DNA of 13,045 bases from Flavobacteriales bacterium. GTDB taxonomy: Bacteria; Bacteroidota; Bacteroidia; Flavobacteriales_F; PHOS-HE28. The translations under genes and the position numbers were made by a program. Of this stretch, positions 6,259 to 13,045 are shown piece after piece; positions within the stretch are counted from its first letter, which is position 1, and every line of letters begins with the position of its first letter. The notes below the pieces were generated by a model that was not told where the DNA came from, ran no database searches, and saw only the letters and a list, made by a program, of their open reading frames with translations. The stretch covers positions 1 through 13,045 of the forward strand of contig JAGQVR010000055.1 in NCBI GenBank assembly GCA_020437875.1. The letters run 5' to 3'.

Positions 6259-7541
6259 TCCGACCGGTGATCGGCACCGTGGCCGCGCGGGTGGCCATCA
6301 CCGCAGCCAACCTGCTGGTGGTGGCGATGGCAGGCCAGACCCTTGGAGCCGAGGGCCTCGGGGCGATCAGCCTCCTGGTGCTCGGCATCACCCTCGTCCT
6401 CATCCTTGCGCATGTGGTGGGTGGCGGGGGACTGGTGTACCTGGTGCCACGGCTGGGCGTGCGATCGGTCCTGCTTCCGTCGTACAGCTGGGCCTTGTTC
6501 GCGACAGGGATCGGCTACGTGGTGATGCAGTTCATTCCCCTCGCACCCAACGGGACATTGGTCCACCTCGTGGCCCTGGCCTTCCTTCAGGCGCTCAACA
6601 GCATCCACCTGAACATCTTGGTCGGCCAGGAACGGATCGGACTTCAGAACAGCATTCTTGTCGTGCAGAGTGTTGTGCAGGTGATCGGTTTCGGAGCCCT
6701 GCTCATGTGGAATGGCCCTGCCCTGATGGACTACATCGAGGCCACCTACATCGCGCATGGACTGACCGTGCTGGTATCCGGCTGGTTCGCCCTACGGACG
6801 GCGGTGCACGGCAGCTTCATACCAACGAGCGCGAACTTTCGCGCCTTGGTGGAACAGGGTGGTTTCGGCCAGCTGGCCAACCTGTCACAGTTGCTGAATT
6901 ACCGCGCGGCCTACTACCTGATCGAACTATTCAGAGGCACGGCGGCACTCGGTGTCTACAGCGTGGCCATGCAACTCGCCGAGGGATCATGGCTCGTGCC
7001 GAAGAGCATCGGCGGCGTATTGTACAGCAAGGTGAGCAACATGGAGGAACAACGGCGGCAGGTGCAGTCCACTCTGATCCTGTTCAAGGTATCCGTGGTG
7101 TTCGGACTGTTGTGCGCCACAGCTTTGGTCCTTCTGCCTGACGACCTGTTCGCGACCATCTTCGGGAATGAGGTGCGTGGACTGCGGCCATTGCTGTTGT
7201 TGATCGGTCCCGGTCTTGTGGCCATGTCAGGTTCGCAGGTGTTGAGCCATTTCCTCAGTGGGACCGGACGGATACGCCATAACCTCATCGGCAGTGCGCT
7301 GGGACTGCTGGTCACGGCAGGCGCAGGATGGCCATTGATACAGGCATACGGAACGATGGGGGCGGCGTTGACCGCTACACTGGCCTATTCGACCAGCATG
7401 ACCTATCAGGTGATCGTCTTCCTGAGGATCACACGGGCACCTGCGAGCAGCCTGATGCCGCACATCAACGATGTCCGCAAGACACGCATGCTATGGCGAT
7501 CGATCAGGTCAGGACGGGCTGAGCGTGGATCCTATCTTTGA
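6255..7541 (+). CDS. Wzx-like polysaccharide flippase (MOP/MATE superfamily)
   Basis: A 428-residue, very hydrophobic protein with roughly 10-12 membrane segments, matching polysaccharide biosynthesis proteins that flip lipid-linked sugars across the inner membrane. Family-like features are the N-terminal ANLLVVAMAGQTLGAEGLGA segment, the central GGFGQLANLSQLLNYRAAYYLI stretch (about 202-223), LGVYSVAMQLAEGSWLVP (235-252) and the DLFATIFGNE turn (298-307). I place the start at the ATG at 6255, inside the ATGA overlap with the preceding gene; the open frame reaches further upstream but overlaps the conserved end of that gene. The C-terminal tail is basic (RKTRMLWRSIRSGRAERGSYL region). Its coupling to two glycan genes suggests it exports their product. 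The substrate is unknown, and O-antigen or lipooligosaccharide export cannot be told apart. Confidence 0.85.
   Translation: MIRPVIGTVAARVAITAANLLVVAMAGQTLGAEGLGAISLLVLGITLVLILAHVVGGGGLVYLVPRLGVRSVLLPSYSWALFATGIGYVVMQFIPLAPNGTLVHLVALAFLQALNSIHLNILVGQERIGLQNSILVVQSVVQVIGFGALLMWNGPALMDYIEATYIAHGLTVLVSGWFALRTAVHGSFIPTSANFRALVEQGGFGQLANLSQLLNYRAAYYLIELFRGTAALGVYSVAMQLAEGSWLVPKSIGGVLYSKVSNMEEQRRQVQSTLILFKVSVVFGLLCATALVLLPDDLFATIFGNEVRGLRPLLLLIGPGLVAMSGSQVLSHFLSGTGRIRHNLIGSALGLLVTAGAGWPLIQAYGTMGAALTATLAYSTSMTYQVIVFLRITRAPASSLMPHINDVRKTRMLWRSIRSGRAERGSYL
7533..7540 (+). promoter_or_regulatory. -7 element, possible internal promoter for the GT2 gene
   Basis: TATCTTTG, a perfect TAnnTTTG, overlaps the flippase stop codon and lies 75 bases before the GT2 ATG. 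It would let the GT2 gene be transcribed separately from the coupled upstream genes. No TTG -33 box is seen. The leader contains a purine-rich stretch (7582-7593) and an eight-codon ATG frame (7570-7596) of uncertain meaning. Confidence 0.35.
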
Positions 7542-7615
7542 GCGCCGCGTCCCATCAAACTCCTTCTCCATGGCATTCGCTGGAGGAAAGGGGTGAATAG
7601 GGCACCCGATCCACC

Positions 7616-8557
7616 ATGAAGGTCTCCGTGATCATCCCCTGCTACAATGTGGCGGACTTCATCGGGGAATGCCTGGAGAGCATCCTGGCACAGGACCATG
7701 CCTATCTTGAGGTGATCTGCGTGGATGACGGAAGCAAGGACGATACGGCGGCGCGCATCGAGGCCATCACGAAGGACAGCCCGCGTGGTGGCATCATCCG
7801 GCTCATCCGGCAGGCGAACGCAGGTGCCACCGCAGCGCGGAACCATGGATTTCGGGAGAGCAGCGGTGAGTACATCCAATTCATGGATGCCGATGACCTC
7901 CTCCTGCCACGAAAGATCGGCCACCAGGTGCGCCTGGCCGAGAAGAATGGCAGACCGGACCTCATCGTCGGCAGCTTCCGGATCATCGATGCGGAAGGAC
8001 GCGTGATGCAGGAGCGGTTCTACACGCGCAAGGGAGATCTCTGGATCCACCTGATGCGTACCGACCTCGGCAACACGATCAGCAACCTCTGGAAAAGGAG
8101 CATCGTGGAGGCCGTGGGGGGCTGGGATGAAGGCATGCGCAGCAGCCAGGAGTACGACCTCATGTTCCGGATCCTCCGGGTCACGCAGAACGTGGTGTTC
8201 GATACCGAGAACTACACCATCGTGAGGAAGCGGGCCACGGGCTCGATCACACAGACCAACCTCGGCGGCAACTGGATCAGGTACGTTGATCTGCGCACCC
8301 GGATCATCGAACACCTGAAGGATCAACGCTCACCGACCGAGTTGGAGCAGTTCCACCAGTTCCTCTTCGATTCCATCCGCGTGCTGTACGAACATGATCC
8401 GAAGGCGGCGCTCGACTTCCATGCGAAGGAGCTTCCGAAGGGCTTCAGGCCCTCTGTCTCCCCCACCACGCGGAGCACCTATCTCACGCTGTACAACCTG
8501 CTCGGATTCCGCAACACACAACGGCTCTGGTCGCGTTTCCACTGGTTCACCCCATGA
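7616..8557 (+). CDS. GT2-family glycosyltransferase (family A)
   Basis: A 313-residue inverting glycosyltransferase of the GT-A fold. It opens with the family signature MKVSVIIPCYNVADFIGECL. The nucleotide-binding VDDGS is at 36-40 and the metal-binding DADD (DxD) at 91-94. NAGATAARNHG (68-78) lies between them. The likely catalytic-base region GWDEGMRSSQEYDLMFRI (169-186) ends the catalytic domain. The remaining 120 or so residues are charged and probably bind the acceptor or partner. No membrane segment is obvious. It follows the flippase by 74 bases on the same strand and probably belongs to the same glycan pathway, though it has a possible promoter of its own. Its stop is only 3 bases from the stop of the convergent bshB1. 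Confidence 0.92.
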   Translation: MKVSVIIPCYNVADFIGECLESILAQDHAYLEVICVDDGSKDDTAARIEAITKDSPRGGIIRLIRQANAGATAARNHGFRESSGEYIQFMDADDLLLPRKIGHQVRLAEKNGRPDLIVGSFRIIDAEGRVMQERFYTRKGDLWIHLMRTDLGNTISNLWKRSIVEAVGGWDEGMRSSQEYDLMFRILRVTQNVVFDTENYTIVRKRATGSITQTNLGGNWIRYVDLRTRIIEHLKDQRSPTELEQFHQFLFDSIRVLYEHDPKAALDFHAKELPKGFRPSVSPTTRSTYLTLYNLLGFRNTQRLWSRFHWFTP

Positions 8558-8560
8558 GGG

Positions 8561-9283
8561 TCAGCCAAGGCCGAGCAGATCGTGAACGGCTGGTGGCCGG
8601 ACCACGGTGAACCCTTCGCCGTAGGTCACCCCTATCAGTCGACCCATCTGCCGGGCCCTTGCCTCAAGGAATGGCAGGAAGTCCGGACTCGAGATCGGAC
8701 TCATCGGCTCTGTACTATTCGGATCATGGAATTGTGAGGCGAAACAGCGCAAGGCCTCCTCCTTCGTCGCCCAGTACGGCGTCACGTCAATGATCAGGTC
8801 CGGTTCCACCCAATGGTCCTGGACACCATGCAGCACAGTGGTCGGTCGCCAGGCCTCCTGTTCCGCGCCTTCCACTTCGGTGTGAATGCGCCGCAGGCCG
8901 CTGAGGAAACACGCTTCGGCCACCAATGAAGCTCCGCGACCATGATCCGGATGACGATCACGAACGGCATTGGTGAGCACCAGGCGCGGCCGATGCGCAC
9001 GTATCGCCGTGACCACCTTCAGCAGGGAGGCTTCATCTGCACGGAAGAAGCCATCCCGCAGACCGAGCTGGTATCGGAAGGCGACATCGAGCACCTTCAT
9101 CGCCGCATCTGCCTCCGCCCTGCGGATCTCCGGCGTACCGCGCGTGCCCAGCTCCCCGGCGGTCAGTTCGACCAATCCCACGGAATGGCCCAAAGCCCGG
9201 TGGTGAAGCACGGTCCCGGCCATGCTGATCTCCACATCATCGGGATGCGCAGTGATGCATAGGATGTCCACATGACCCGTCAT
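8561..9283 (-). CDS. bshB1: Bacillithiol biosynthesis deacetylase BshB1
   Basis: A 240-residue PIG-L/LmbE-family zinc deacetylase. It matches the Bacteroidota BshB1 type almost throughout: AHPDD (12-16), LTAGELGTRGTPEIR (40-54), LGLRDGFF (73-80), DRHPDHGRG (109-117), ACFLSGLRRI, SQFHDPNSTEP, and the C-terminal GRLIGVTYGEGFTVVRPPAVHDLL. H13, D16 and H114 are the expected zinc ligands and D15 the general base. The reaction is deacetylation of N-acetylglucosaminyl-malate to glucosaminyl-malate, the second step of bacillithiol synthesis in the cytoplasm. I chose the ATG at 9283, which overlaps the peroxidase stop as ATGA, over an ATG five codons upstream. bshA and bshC are not in the window. Mistaking it for another PIG-L enzyme is unlikely given the long matches. 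Confidence 0.92.
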   Translation of the reverse strand: MTGHVDILCITAHPDDVEISMAGTVLHHRALGHSVGLVELTAGELGTRGTPEIRRAEADAAMKVLDVAFRYQLGLRDGFFRADEASLLKVVTAIRAHRPRLVLTNAVRDRHPDHGRGASLVAEACFLSGLRRIHTEVEGAEQEAWRPTTVLHGVQDHWVEPDLIIDVTPYWATKEEALRCFASQFHDPNSTEPMSPISSPDFLPFLEARARQMGRLIGVTYGEGFTVVRPPAVHDLLGLG

Positions 9284-9879
9284 CGTCCCTCGATCCATGC
9301 GATCACGCGTTCATCGGAAGGCTCGACCCCCGACTCCAGTGACATGCGCAGCAGGCCGTCCGGATCGATCAGGTACTTGTGGAAGTTCCACTTCACCTCG
9401 GTGTCCATCACCCCGTTCTGGCTCTGGTTGGCGAGCCAATGGTACACGGGGTGCTGTCCCTCACCCTTGGTGCTCACCTTGGCCATCATCGGGAAGGTGA
9501 CGCCGTAGTTCTTCTGGCAGAAACCGGCGATCTCCTGCTCGGTGCCCGGTTCCTGTCCGCCGAAGTCGTTGCTCGGAAAGCCGAGGATCACCAGGCCCTT
9601 GTCCTTGTACGTCGTGTAGAGCTCCTGCAACTGCGCATACTGTGGGGTGTAGCCGCATTCACTGGCGGTGTTCACCACCATGATGTGCTTGCCGCGGTAT
9701 TGGTCCAGCTTCACGAACTGGCCGTTGATGTCCGTGGCACTGAGGTCGAAGAATGACATGGGCGGGATGGGACGTGTGGGCTGGCCGTTCACCGGGACGG
9801 AGACCGGACCGACCTGAACGCGGTTGAAACAGCCGGTACCGATCAGGGCCAGGGAGATGATGGGAAGCAGGATACGCAT
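9280..9879 (-). CDS. Glutathione peroxidase-family (Cys-type) thiol peroxidase, predicted lipoprotein
   Basis: A 199-residue GPx-family peroxidase that reduces hydroperoxides using a catalytic cysteine. Residues 1-17 (MRILLPIISLALIGTGC) look like a lipoprotein signal with lipidated C17, although the lipobox is not ideal (G at -3). A linker leads to the GPx domain at about 42-199. The catalytic tetrad is visible: C75 in NTASECGYTPQY, Q109 in PSNDFGGQEPG, and W164-N165 in KWNFHKYLID. C121 (FCQKNYGVTFP) is the expected resolving cysteine, suggesting thioredoxin-like recycling rather than glutathione. The frame is open 16 codons further upstream, but the ATG at 9879 gives the signal peptide. It is the first gene of a two-gene unit with bshB1, joined by ATGA. 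The divergent gene starts 94 bases away, and that gap must hold both promoters; no good -7 match was seen for this one. Confidence 0.92.
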   Translation of the reverse strand: MRILLPIISLALIGTGCFNRVQVGPVSVPVNGQPTRPIPPMSFFDLSATDINGQFVKLDQYRGKHIMVVNTASECGYTPQYAQLQELYTTYKDKGLVILGFPSNDFGGQEPGTEQEIAGFCQKNYGVTFPMMAKVSTKGEGQHPVYHWLANQSQNGVMDTEVKWNFHKYLIDPDGLLRMSLESGVEPSDERVIAWIEGR

Positions 9880-9973
9880 GGTCGAAGAACGCTGCGAAGT
9901 TCCGGAATGTTCGGCGGTAAGCAGCATCGTGGCGCGGGTGTCACCTTTTCCGGGCGATCACGTACAAACGCAC

Positions 9974-10813
9974 ATGCGCGCAACCTTCCTACCCTGCCTG
10001 TTCTCCATCACGTTCCTGCTGCCCTTCGCCACGGTGGATGCCCAGGACAACGTGGTGATATCCGACATCGCCCAGATGGTGCGCAAGCCGGACATGGCCC
10101 AGGACGCCGCCATCCGCTCGGGGATGCAGGCGGCAGGGGTGGCCGAGGACAAGGCGCAACAAGTGCTCACCCTGGGCAAGGACCAGAACCTACCCACCGG
10201 ACTCCGCACCGATAGCGCTCTCGCGGCGAATGCCGCCGCTGTGCGCAACTACAATGCCCACAAGGTGTGCAGCTACGCCGATGAGGGTGGTCCGAAGGTG
10301 CTGGTGCAGGTACCCGCGGCCGAGAATTACCACATGCCTGAGGAATTGCGCAGTCGGGAGGACATGTACCTCGTGCTTCCGGAAGCCGCAGTGGCCACGG
10401 CCCTCATGGATGCCCAGCGCCCCAAGCCGAGCAAAGGTCCGAGCTGGCGCCGCATGCGCGAGGCCCGCATCACCACACCCGATGGCCTTTATGCGACCTA
10501 CGACCTCGCAACGGACAGCATGATCCTCGCGAAGCTCGCTGGCAATGGCATGAGCCAGGCCGAGATCGAGGCGGTGATCTTCCGCAGCCACGAACGCAAT
10601 TGGCCAGAGGGCATCGATGCCTTCGAGCGCCGCTACCCACGTTTGGAACGTTTCAAGAAGTACAAGGCCTATCAGGCCGCCGCGTGGGAGGACAAGGTGC
10701 TGCTGGTGGTCCCGGTGGACGGCAACAAGCGCCAGCCGGTGGGTATGCGTCCGCACCTCGACATCTACATGGTGTATGCGAAGAGCGCGGTGGAGGTGAA
10801 GAAGAAGCGGTAG
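9974..10813 (+). CDS. Secreted protein of unknown function with an internal duplication
   Basis: A 279-residue protein not recognised as any named family. Residues 1-24 form a Sec signal peptide (MRATFLPCLFSITFLLPFATVDAQ) with likely cleavage after AQ, so it is periplasmic or exported. The mature part has two similar halves: about 55-140 and 192-273. Matching segments are NLPTGL (72-77) with NWPEGI (209-214), KVLVQVP (108-114) with KVLLVVP (241-247), and REDMYLVLPEAAV (128-140) with HLDIYMVYAKSAV (261-273). Each half appears helical, then forms a strand pair. Apart from the signal peptide the only cysteine is C99. The frame extends upstream to 9824 but that overlaps the divergent peroxidase; the ATG at 9974 gives a clean signal peptide. 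It is followed by a 107-base gap before DUF2157. Confidence 0.75.
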   Translation: MRATFLPCLFSITFLLPFATVDAQDNVVISDIAQMVRKPDMAQDAAIRSGMQAAGVAEDKAQQVLTLGKDQNLPTGLRTDSALAANAAAVRNYNAHKVCSYADEGGPKVLVQVPAAENYHMPEELRSREDMYLVLPEAAVATALMDAQRPKPSKGPSWRRMREARITTPDGLYATYDLATDSMILAKLAGNGMSQAEIEAVIFRSHERNWPEGIDAFERRYPRLERFKKYKAYQAAAWEDKVLLVVPVDGNKRQPVGMRPHLDIYMVYAKSAVEVKKKR

Positions 10814-10907
10814 TCCGCGATAGCCCGGTCGGCTTGACCTCGACCCCGGGTCGGCGGTCACAGCATCCTCGAGCGCGCGGAAGGGCGCCTTATGGGCACG
10901 CCCGCCC

Positions 10908-10915
10908 TATTTTCG
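10908..10915 (+). promoter_or_regulatory. Possible -7 element of the DUF2157 gene
   Basis: TATTTTCG differs from TAnnTTTG at one base and ends 5 bases before the GTG start at 10921, so transcripts would be nearly leaderless. It is the only AT-rich octamer in the 107-base gap after the secreted protein gene. Confidence 0.25.
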
Positions 10916-10920
10916 GGTCC

Positions 10921-12198
10921 GTGAGCGAGCCACGGATCACCCAAGCCCTGCCCGATCTCCTACGCGAGGGACTTATCAGCGCCGAACAGGCCGAGCGCAT
11001 CCGCTCGCGCTATGCGACCGATGCGCAGCAAGGCGGTGGTCGCCTACTCCTCGTCTTCGCGATCCTCGGAAGTTTGCTCGTGGGTCTCGGGATCCTGCTC
11101 ATCATCGCACACAACTGGGATGACCTGAACCGCAGTACACGGACCGTTCTCGCCTTCGTCCCAGTCATGCTGGGACAAGGACTCGTGTTGTACGGCATGA
11201 TGCGGAAGCCTGACGAAGCCGCCTGGCGTGAAGGAAGTGCGGTGGTACTGGCTTGTGGACTGTGTGCCTGCGTCTCCCTCATCGCCCAGATCCACCACAT
11301 CGGCGGCGCGCTCGATGGCTACCTCCTCACCTGCTCCCTGCTGATCCTTCCACTGCTCTACCTGCCCGGTTCCTTCTGTGTGGCCCTCATCTACCTGGCC
11401 ATGATCACCTGGCAGGCCTGGATCGTACGCTTCGAGCACTTCAGTGCATCGGACCGGCCCTGGTGGTTCATTCTCCTGCTGCTCGTGGCCGTGCCCTATT
11501 ACCTGCGCGAAGCCGGACGCATGGGCTCGAGCGCGGCCTTCTGGTGGTTGAGCCTCTTCATGGCGCTGAGTGTGGGTTTCGGCAGCCAGCTCTTCTACTC
11601 GGACTGGACCCATGCACACATGCTCGGCGCCGTGGCGCTCGCCGCGGCCTTCACCCTGGTACCCTGGTTCCATGCTGGAAACGAGCTGCGGACATGGCCA
11701 TGGGTGTTCGTGGGAGGCGCGACCATGCTCATCGCGCTCTGCGTGTTCAGCTTCCGACCGGTTTGGGAGGGGATGAGCGCGGATGACAGGGTGGACTGGC
11801 CCTTGATCGCGGCCTATGTCACCATCGGCATCATCGCCTATCTCCTCTCGTTGCGGGTGCGCAAGCCCTTCGAGCGCTGGCCCTATCCGGAAGGTTGGTG
11901 GCTCTTCGCCGCGTGTTTCGTGGTCGGTGCGTTCGCGCCCGCCCTGGCGGCGATCCTGGTGAACATCGCGTTGCTCGTTCTCGGTGTGTTCACCGTGAAA
12001 CATGGCACGGAGCGAGGCTCGTTGCGGCGCATGAACCTGGGATTGACGATCCTGAGCGCCACGATCTTCATGCGCTTCTTCGATAGTGACCTCAACTTCG
12101 TGGTACGCGGCCTGCTGTTCATCGGTGTGGGTTGTGGATTCCTCTTCATGAACCTGCGCATGGTACGGCAGCGCAACAAGCAAGGCCATGCCGCGTAG
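10921..12198 (+). CDS. DUF2157 domain multi-pass membrane protein
   Basis: A 425-residue inner-membrane protein of unknown function. A short cytoplasmic helical N-terminus (about 1-40, with LLREGLISAEQAERI) precedes many hydrophobic segments, probably ten or more. The DUF2157 signature is GILLIIAHNWDDLNRSTRTV (57-76), where the family has a hydrophobic run followed by xxWDxL. The start is a GTG at 10921; the open frame continues upstream inside the previous gene but carries no family similarity there, and an ATG at 10892 is out of frame. Its last 11 bases overlap the next gene, a GDYXXLXY protein, the pairing usually seen in bacteria, so the two products probably act together in the membrane. 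No enzymatic motif is visible and no function can be given. Confidence 0.85.
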   Translation: MSEPRITQALPDLLREGLISAEQAERIRSRYATDAQQGGGRLLLVFAILGSLLVGLGILLIIAHNWDDLNRSTRTVLAFVPVMLGQGLVLYGMMRKPDEAAWREGSAVVLACGLCACVSLIAQIHHIGGALDGYLLTCSLLILPLLYLPGSFCVALIYLAMITWQAWIVRFEHFSASDRPWWFILLLLVAVPYYLREAGRMGSSAAFWWLSLFMALSVGFGSQLFYSDWTHAHMLGAVALAAAFTLVPWFHAGNELRTWPWVFVGGATMLIALCVFSFRPVWEGMSADDRVDWPLIAAYVTIGIIAYLLSLRVRKPFERWPYPEGWWLFAACFVVGAFAPALAAILVNIALLVLGVFTVKHGTERGSLRRMNLGLTILSATIFMRFFDSDLNFVVRGLLFIGVGCGFLFMNLRMVRQRNKQGHAA

Positions 12199-12805
12199 AG
12201 TTCTCCTCTTCGGTCTTGTGGCACTGGCACAATTGGCGGTGCCGGCGTGGATGTTGATAGGCCATGAACGGGTGCGCACCGAAGGCGAGGTCTTCCTGTT
12301 CAAAACGGCACCTGTTGATCCCCGCGACCCGTTCCGCGGGGAATATGTCCGACTCAACTTCGAAGCGGAACAAGGGAACTGGACCTCTCCGGAAACTGGG
12401 GCAACAGAGTATGCCAGACGCAGCGCCTTTGCACTACTCAACACGGACAGCCTGGGCTACGCCCGGGTATCATCACTGCAGGCCGAACGACCGGAGGAGG
12501 GCGACTACCTACCCGTTCACTACTGGCAGGTGGATCATGAGGGTGCGGTCAACTCCTTGGAGCTCCCCTTCGACCGCTACTACCTTGAAGAAGGTGACGG
12601 ACCGAAGACCGAGGAGCTGCTGGCACCCGACTGGAGCAACGGAACACCATCCACCCCGTTGCCTGCGCATGTGGTCGTGCGCATCCTCCATGGCGGATCG
12701 GTGATCACCGACCTGGTCGTGGGTGGTCGTTCCATCCATGAATGGTTGCAGGACCCACCGGGCGAAAGCGTACCAACGCCTACCTCGGCACCAAGCGGAT
12801 CGTGA
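12188..12805 (+). CDS. GDYXXLXY domain protein
   Basis: A 205-residue protein of the GDYXXLXY family (unknown function). One N-terminal membrane segment (LLFGLVALAQLAVPAWMLIG, 6-25) should anchor it, with the rest on the periplasmic side. The family motif is VDPRDPFRGEYVRLNF (43-58), with E replacing D in GDY. A second conserved stretch is GDYLPVHYWQVD (about 104-115). The proline- and serine-rich tail (from about 190) looks disordered. It starts within the end of the DUF2157 gene (11-base overlap), so translation is probably coupled. Its last 26 bases overlap the end of the opposite-strand gene. Confidence 0.85.
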   Translation: MPRRVLLFGLVALAQLAVPAWMLIGHERVRTEGEVFLFKTAPVDPRDPFRGEYVRLNFEAEQGNWTSPETGATEYARRSAFALLNTDSLGYARVSSLQAERPEEGDYLPVHYWQVDHEGAVNSLELPFDRYYLEEGDGPKTEELLAPDWSNGTPSTPLPAHVVVRILHGGSVITDLVVGGRSIHEWLQDPPGESVPTPTSAPSGS

Positions 12806-13045
12806 ATTCGTGCGCGCTCTCGCCGGGCTCGATGAGGAGTTCCTGCAGGAAGGGTTCATACCCGTTCTCGTTCACCCGGAGCTCCACTTCCCCAGTGGTC
12901 TGCACGAAGAAGGCGTAATTCCCTTCATTGTTCGTCTGATTCACCGCCTGGCGCCTCCCTTCGGTATCGTACCATTCAACAAGTGTTTCCAGCACCGGCA
13001 AGCCCGACTCCGCATCCACGACCACGCCATGCACTTGGACACGCA
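12780..13045 (-). CDS. C-terminal part of a CarboxypepD_reg-like (carboxypeptidase-regulatory-like) protein, cut by the window edge
   Basis: The frame is open to the right edge, so only the last 87 or so residues are present. The visible part is a single Ig-like beta-sandwich of the carboxypeptidase regulatory type: RVQVHGVVVDAESGLPV, then NNEGNYAFFV, then VELRVNENGYEP, ending EFTIRLVPR. In Bacteroidota such domains occur in exported and outer-membrane proteins (for example at the start of TonB-dependent receptors, or at the end of OmpA-like proteins). Here the domain lies at the C-terminus, so a TonB receptor is not supported. A GTG at 13034 could be read as a start, but the domain's first strand begins further upstream. 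The 3' end overlaps the convergent GDYXXLXY gene by 26 bases. Confidence 0.65.
   Translation of the reverse strand, partial: RVQVHGVVVDAESGLPVLETLVEWYDTEGRRQAVNQTNNEGNYAFFVQTTGEVELRVNENGYEPFLQELLIEPGESAHEFTIRLVPR

Noticed and set aside
6059..7141. Plus-strand open frame of 360 codons overlapping the GINT1-like and flippase genes
   Set aside because: It is rich in R, G, H and P with no domain, and lies out of frame with two well-supported genes.
7570..7596. Eight-codon frame (MAFAGGKG) in the leader of the GT2 gene
   Set aside because: Too short to support; no attenuator hairpins accompany it.
9284..9298. Earlier ATG of bshB1 adding five residues
   Set aside because: The ATG at 9283 forms an ATGA overlap with the preceding stop and begins directly before the conserved DILCITAHPDD strand.
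10814..10920. GC-rich near-palindrome around CGACCCCGGGTCG as a terminator for the secreted protein gene
   Set aside because: The loop would be a single base and no T-run follows, so it cannot form a usable hairpin.
11044..12444. Long minus-strand open frame of 466 codons
   Set aside because: It is the shadow of the DUF2157 and GDYXXLXY genes, with a low-complexity composition rich in H, E, Q and R; long antisense frames are expected at this GC content.

Overview
The window is about 13 kb of GC-rich DNA (roughly 60% G+C by eye) that looks like the chromosome of a Bacteroidota bacterium, probably a high-GC member of the Flavobacteriales or a relative. Four points support this. TAnnTTTG elements, the -7 box of the Bacteroidota housekeeping sigma factor, sit upstream of both tRNAs and several genes. 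Shine-Dalgarno sequences are largely absent. The bshB1 protein closely resembles Bacteroidota bacillithiol deacetylases. A carboxypeptidase-regulatory-like (CarboxypepD_reg) repeat protein begins at the right edge. The taxonomic call is an inference; no rRNA or other marker gene is present.

Layout. Positions 1-96 are an unusually AT-rich flank beside a minus-strand tRNA-Ser(CGA) (97-186). A DinB-like protein (283-774) follows. Next is a cation-homeostasis pair, nhaA (805-2133) overlapping a CDF-type metal efflux transporter (2126-3178), with a perfect UUCG-loop hairpin at the junction. A minus-strand tRNA-His(GTG) with its own terminator and promoter (3282-3414) separates this from a glycan locus (3473-8557). 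That locus holds a GT4 glycosyltransferase, a two-domain protein (formyltransferase-like N-terminus plus a GINT1_N-like beta-propeller), a Wzx/MATE-type flippase and a GT2 glycosyltransferase. The first three are joined by ATGA stop/start overlaps. On the minus strand, a lipoprotein glutathione-peroxidase homologue (9280-9879) is ATGA-coupled to bshB1 (8561-9283). Divergent from them is a secreted protein of unknown function containing an internal duplication (9974-10813). Then come a DUF2157 membrane protein (10921-12198) overlapping a GDYXXLXY protein (12188-12805), and the 3' end of the CarboxypepD_reg-like gene on the minus strand (12780-13045).

How the genes work together. nhaA and the CDF gene form a cation/proton antiport pair. 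The GT4, GINT1-like, flippase and GT2 genes look like part of a pathway that builds and flips a lipid-linked glycan; no priming transferase, polymerase or ligase is visible here. BshB1 makes the low-molecular-weight thiol bacillithiol, and its co-transcribed peroxidase suggests a thiol/peroxide-stress unit. DUF2157 and GDYXXLXY genes are recurrent neighbours of unknown function. No CRISPR array, transposase or complete mobile element was seen. The least-understood parts are the GINT1-like protein and the duplicated secreted protein.
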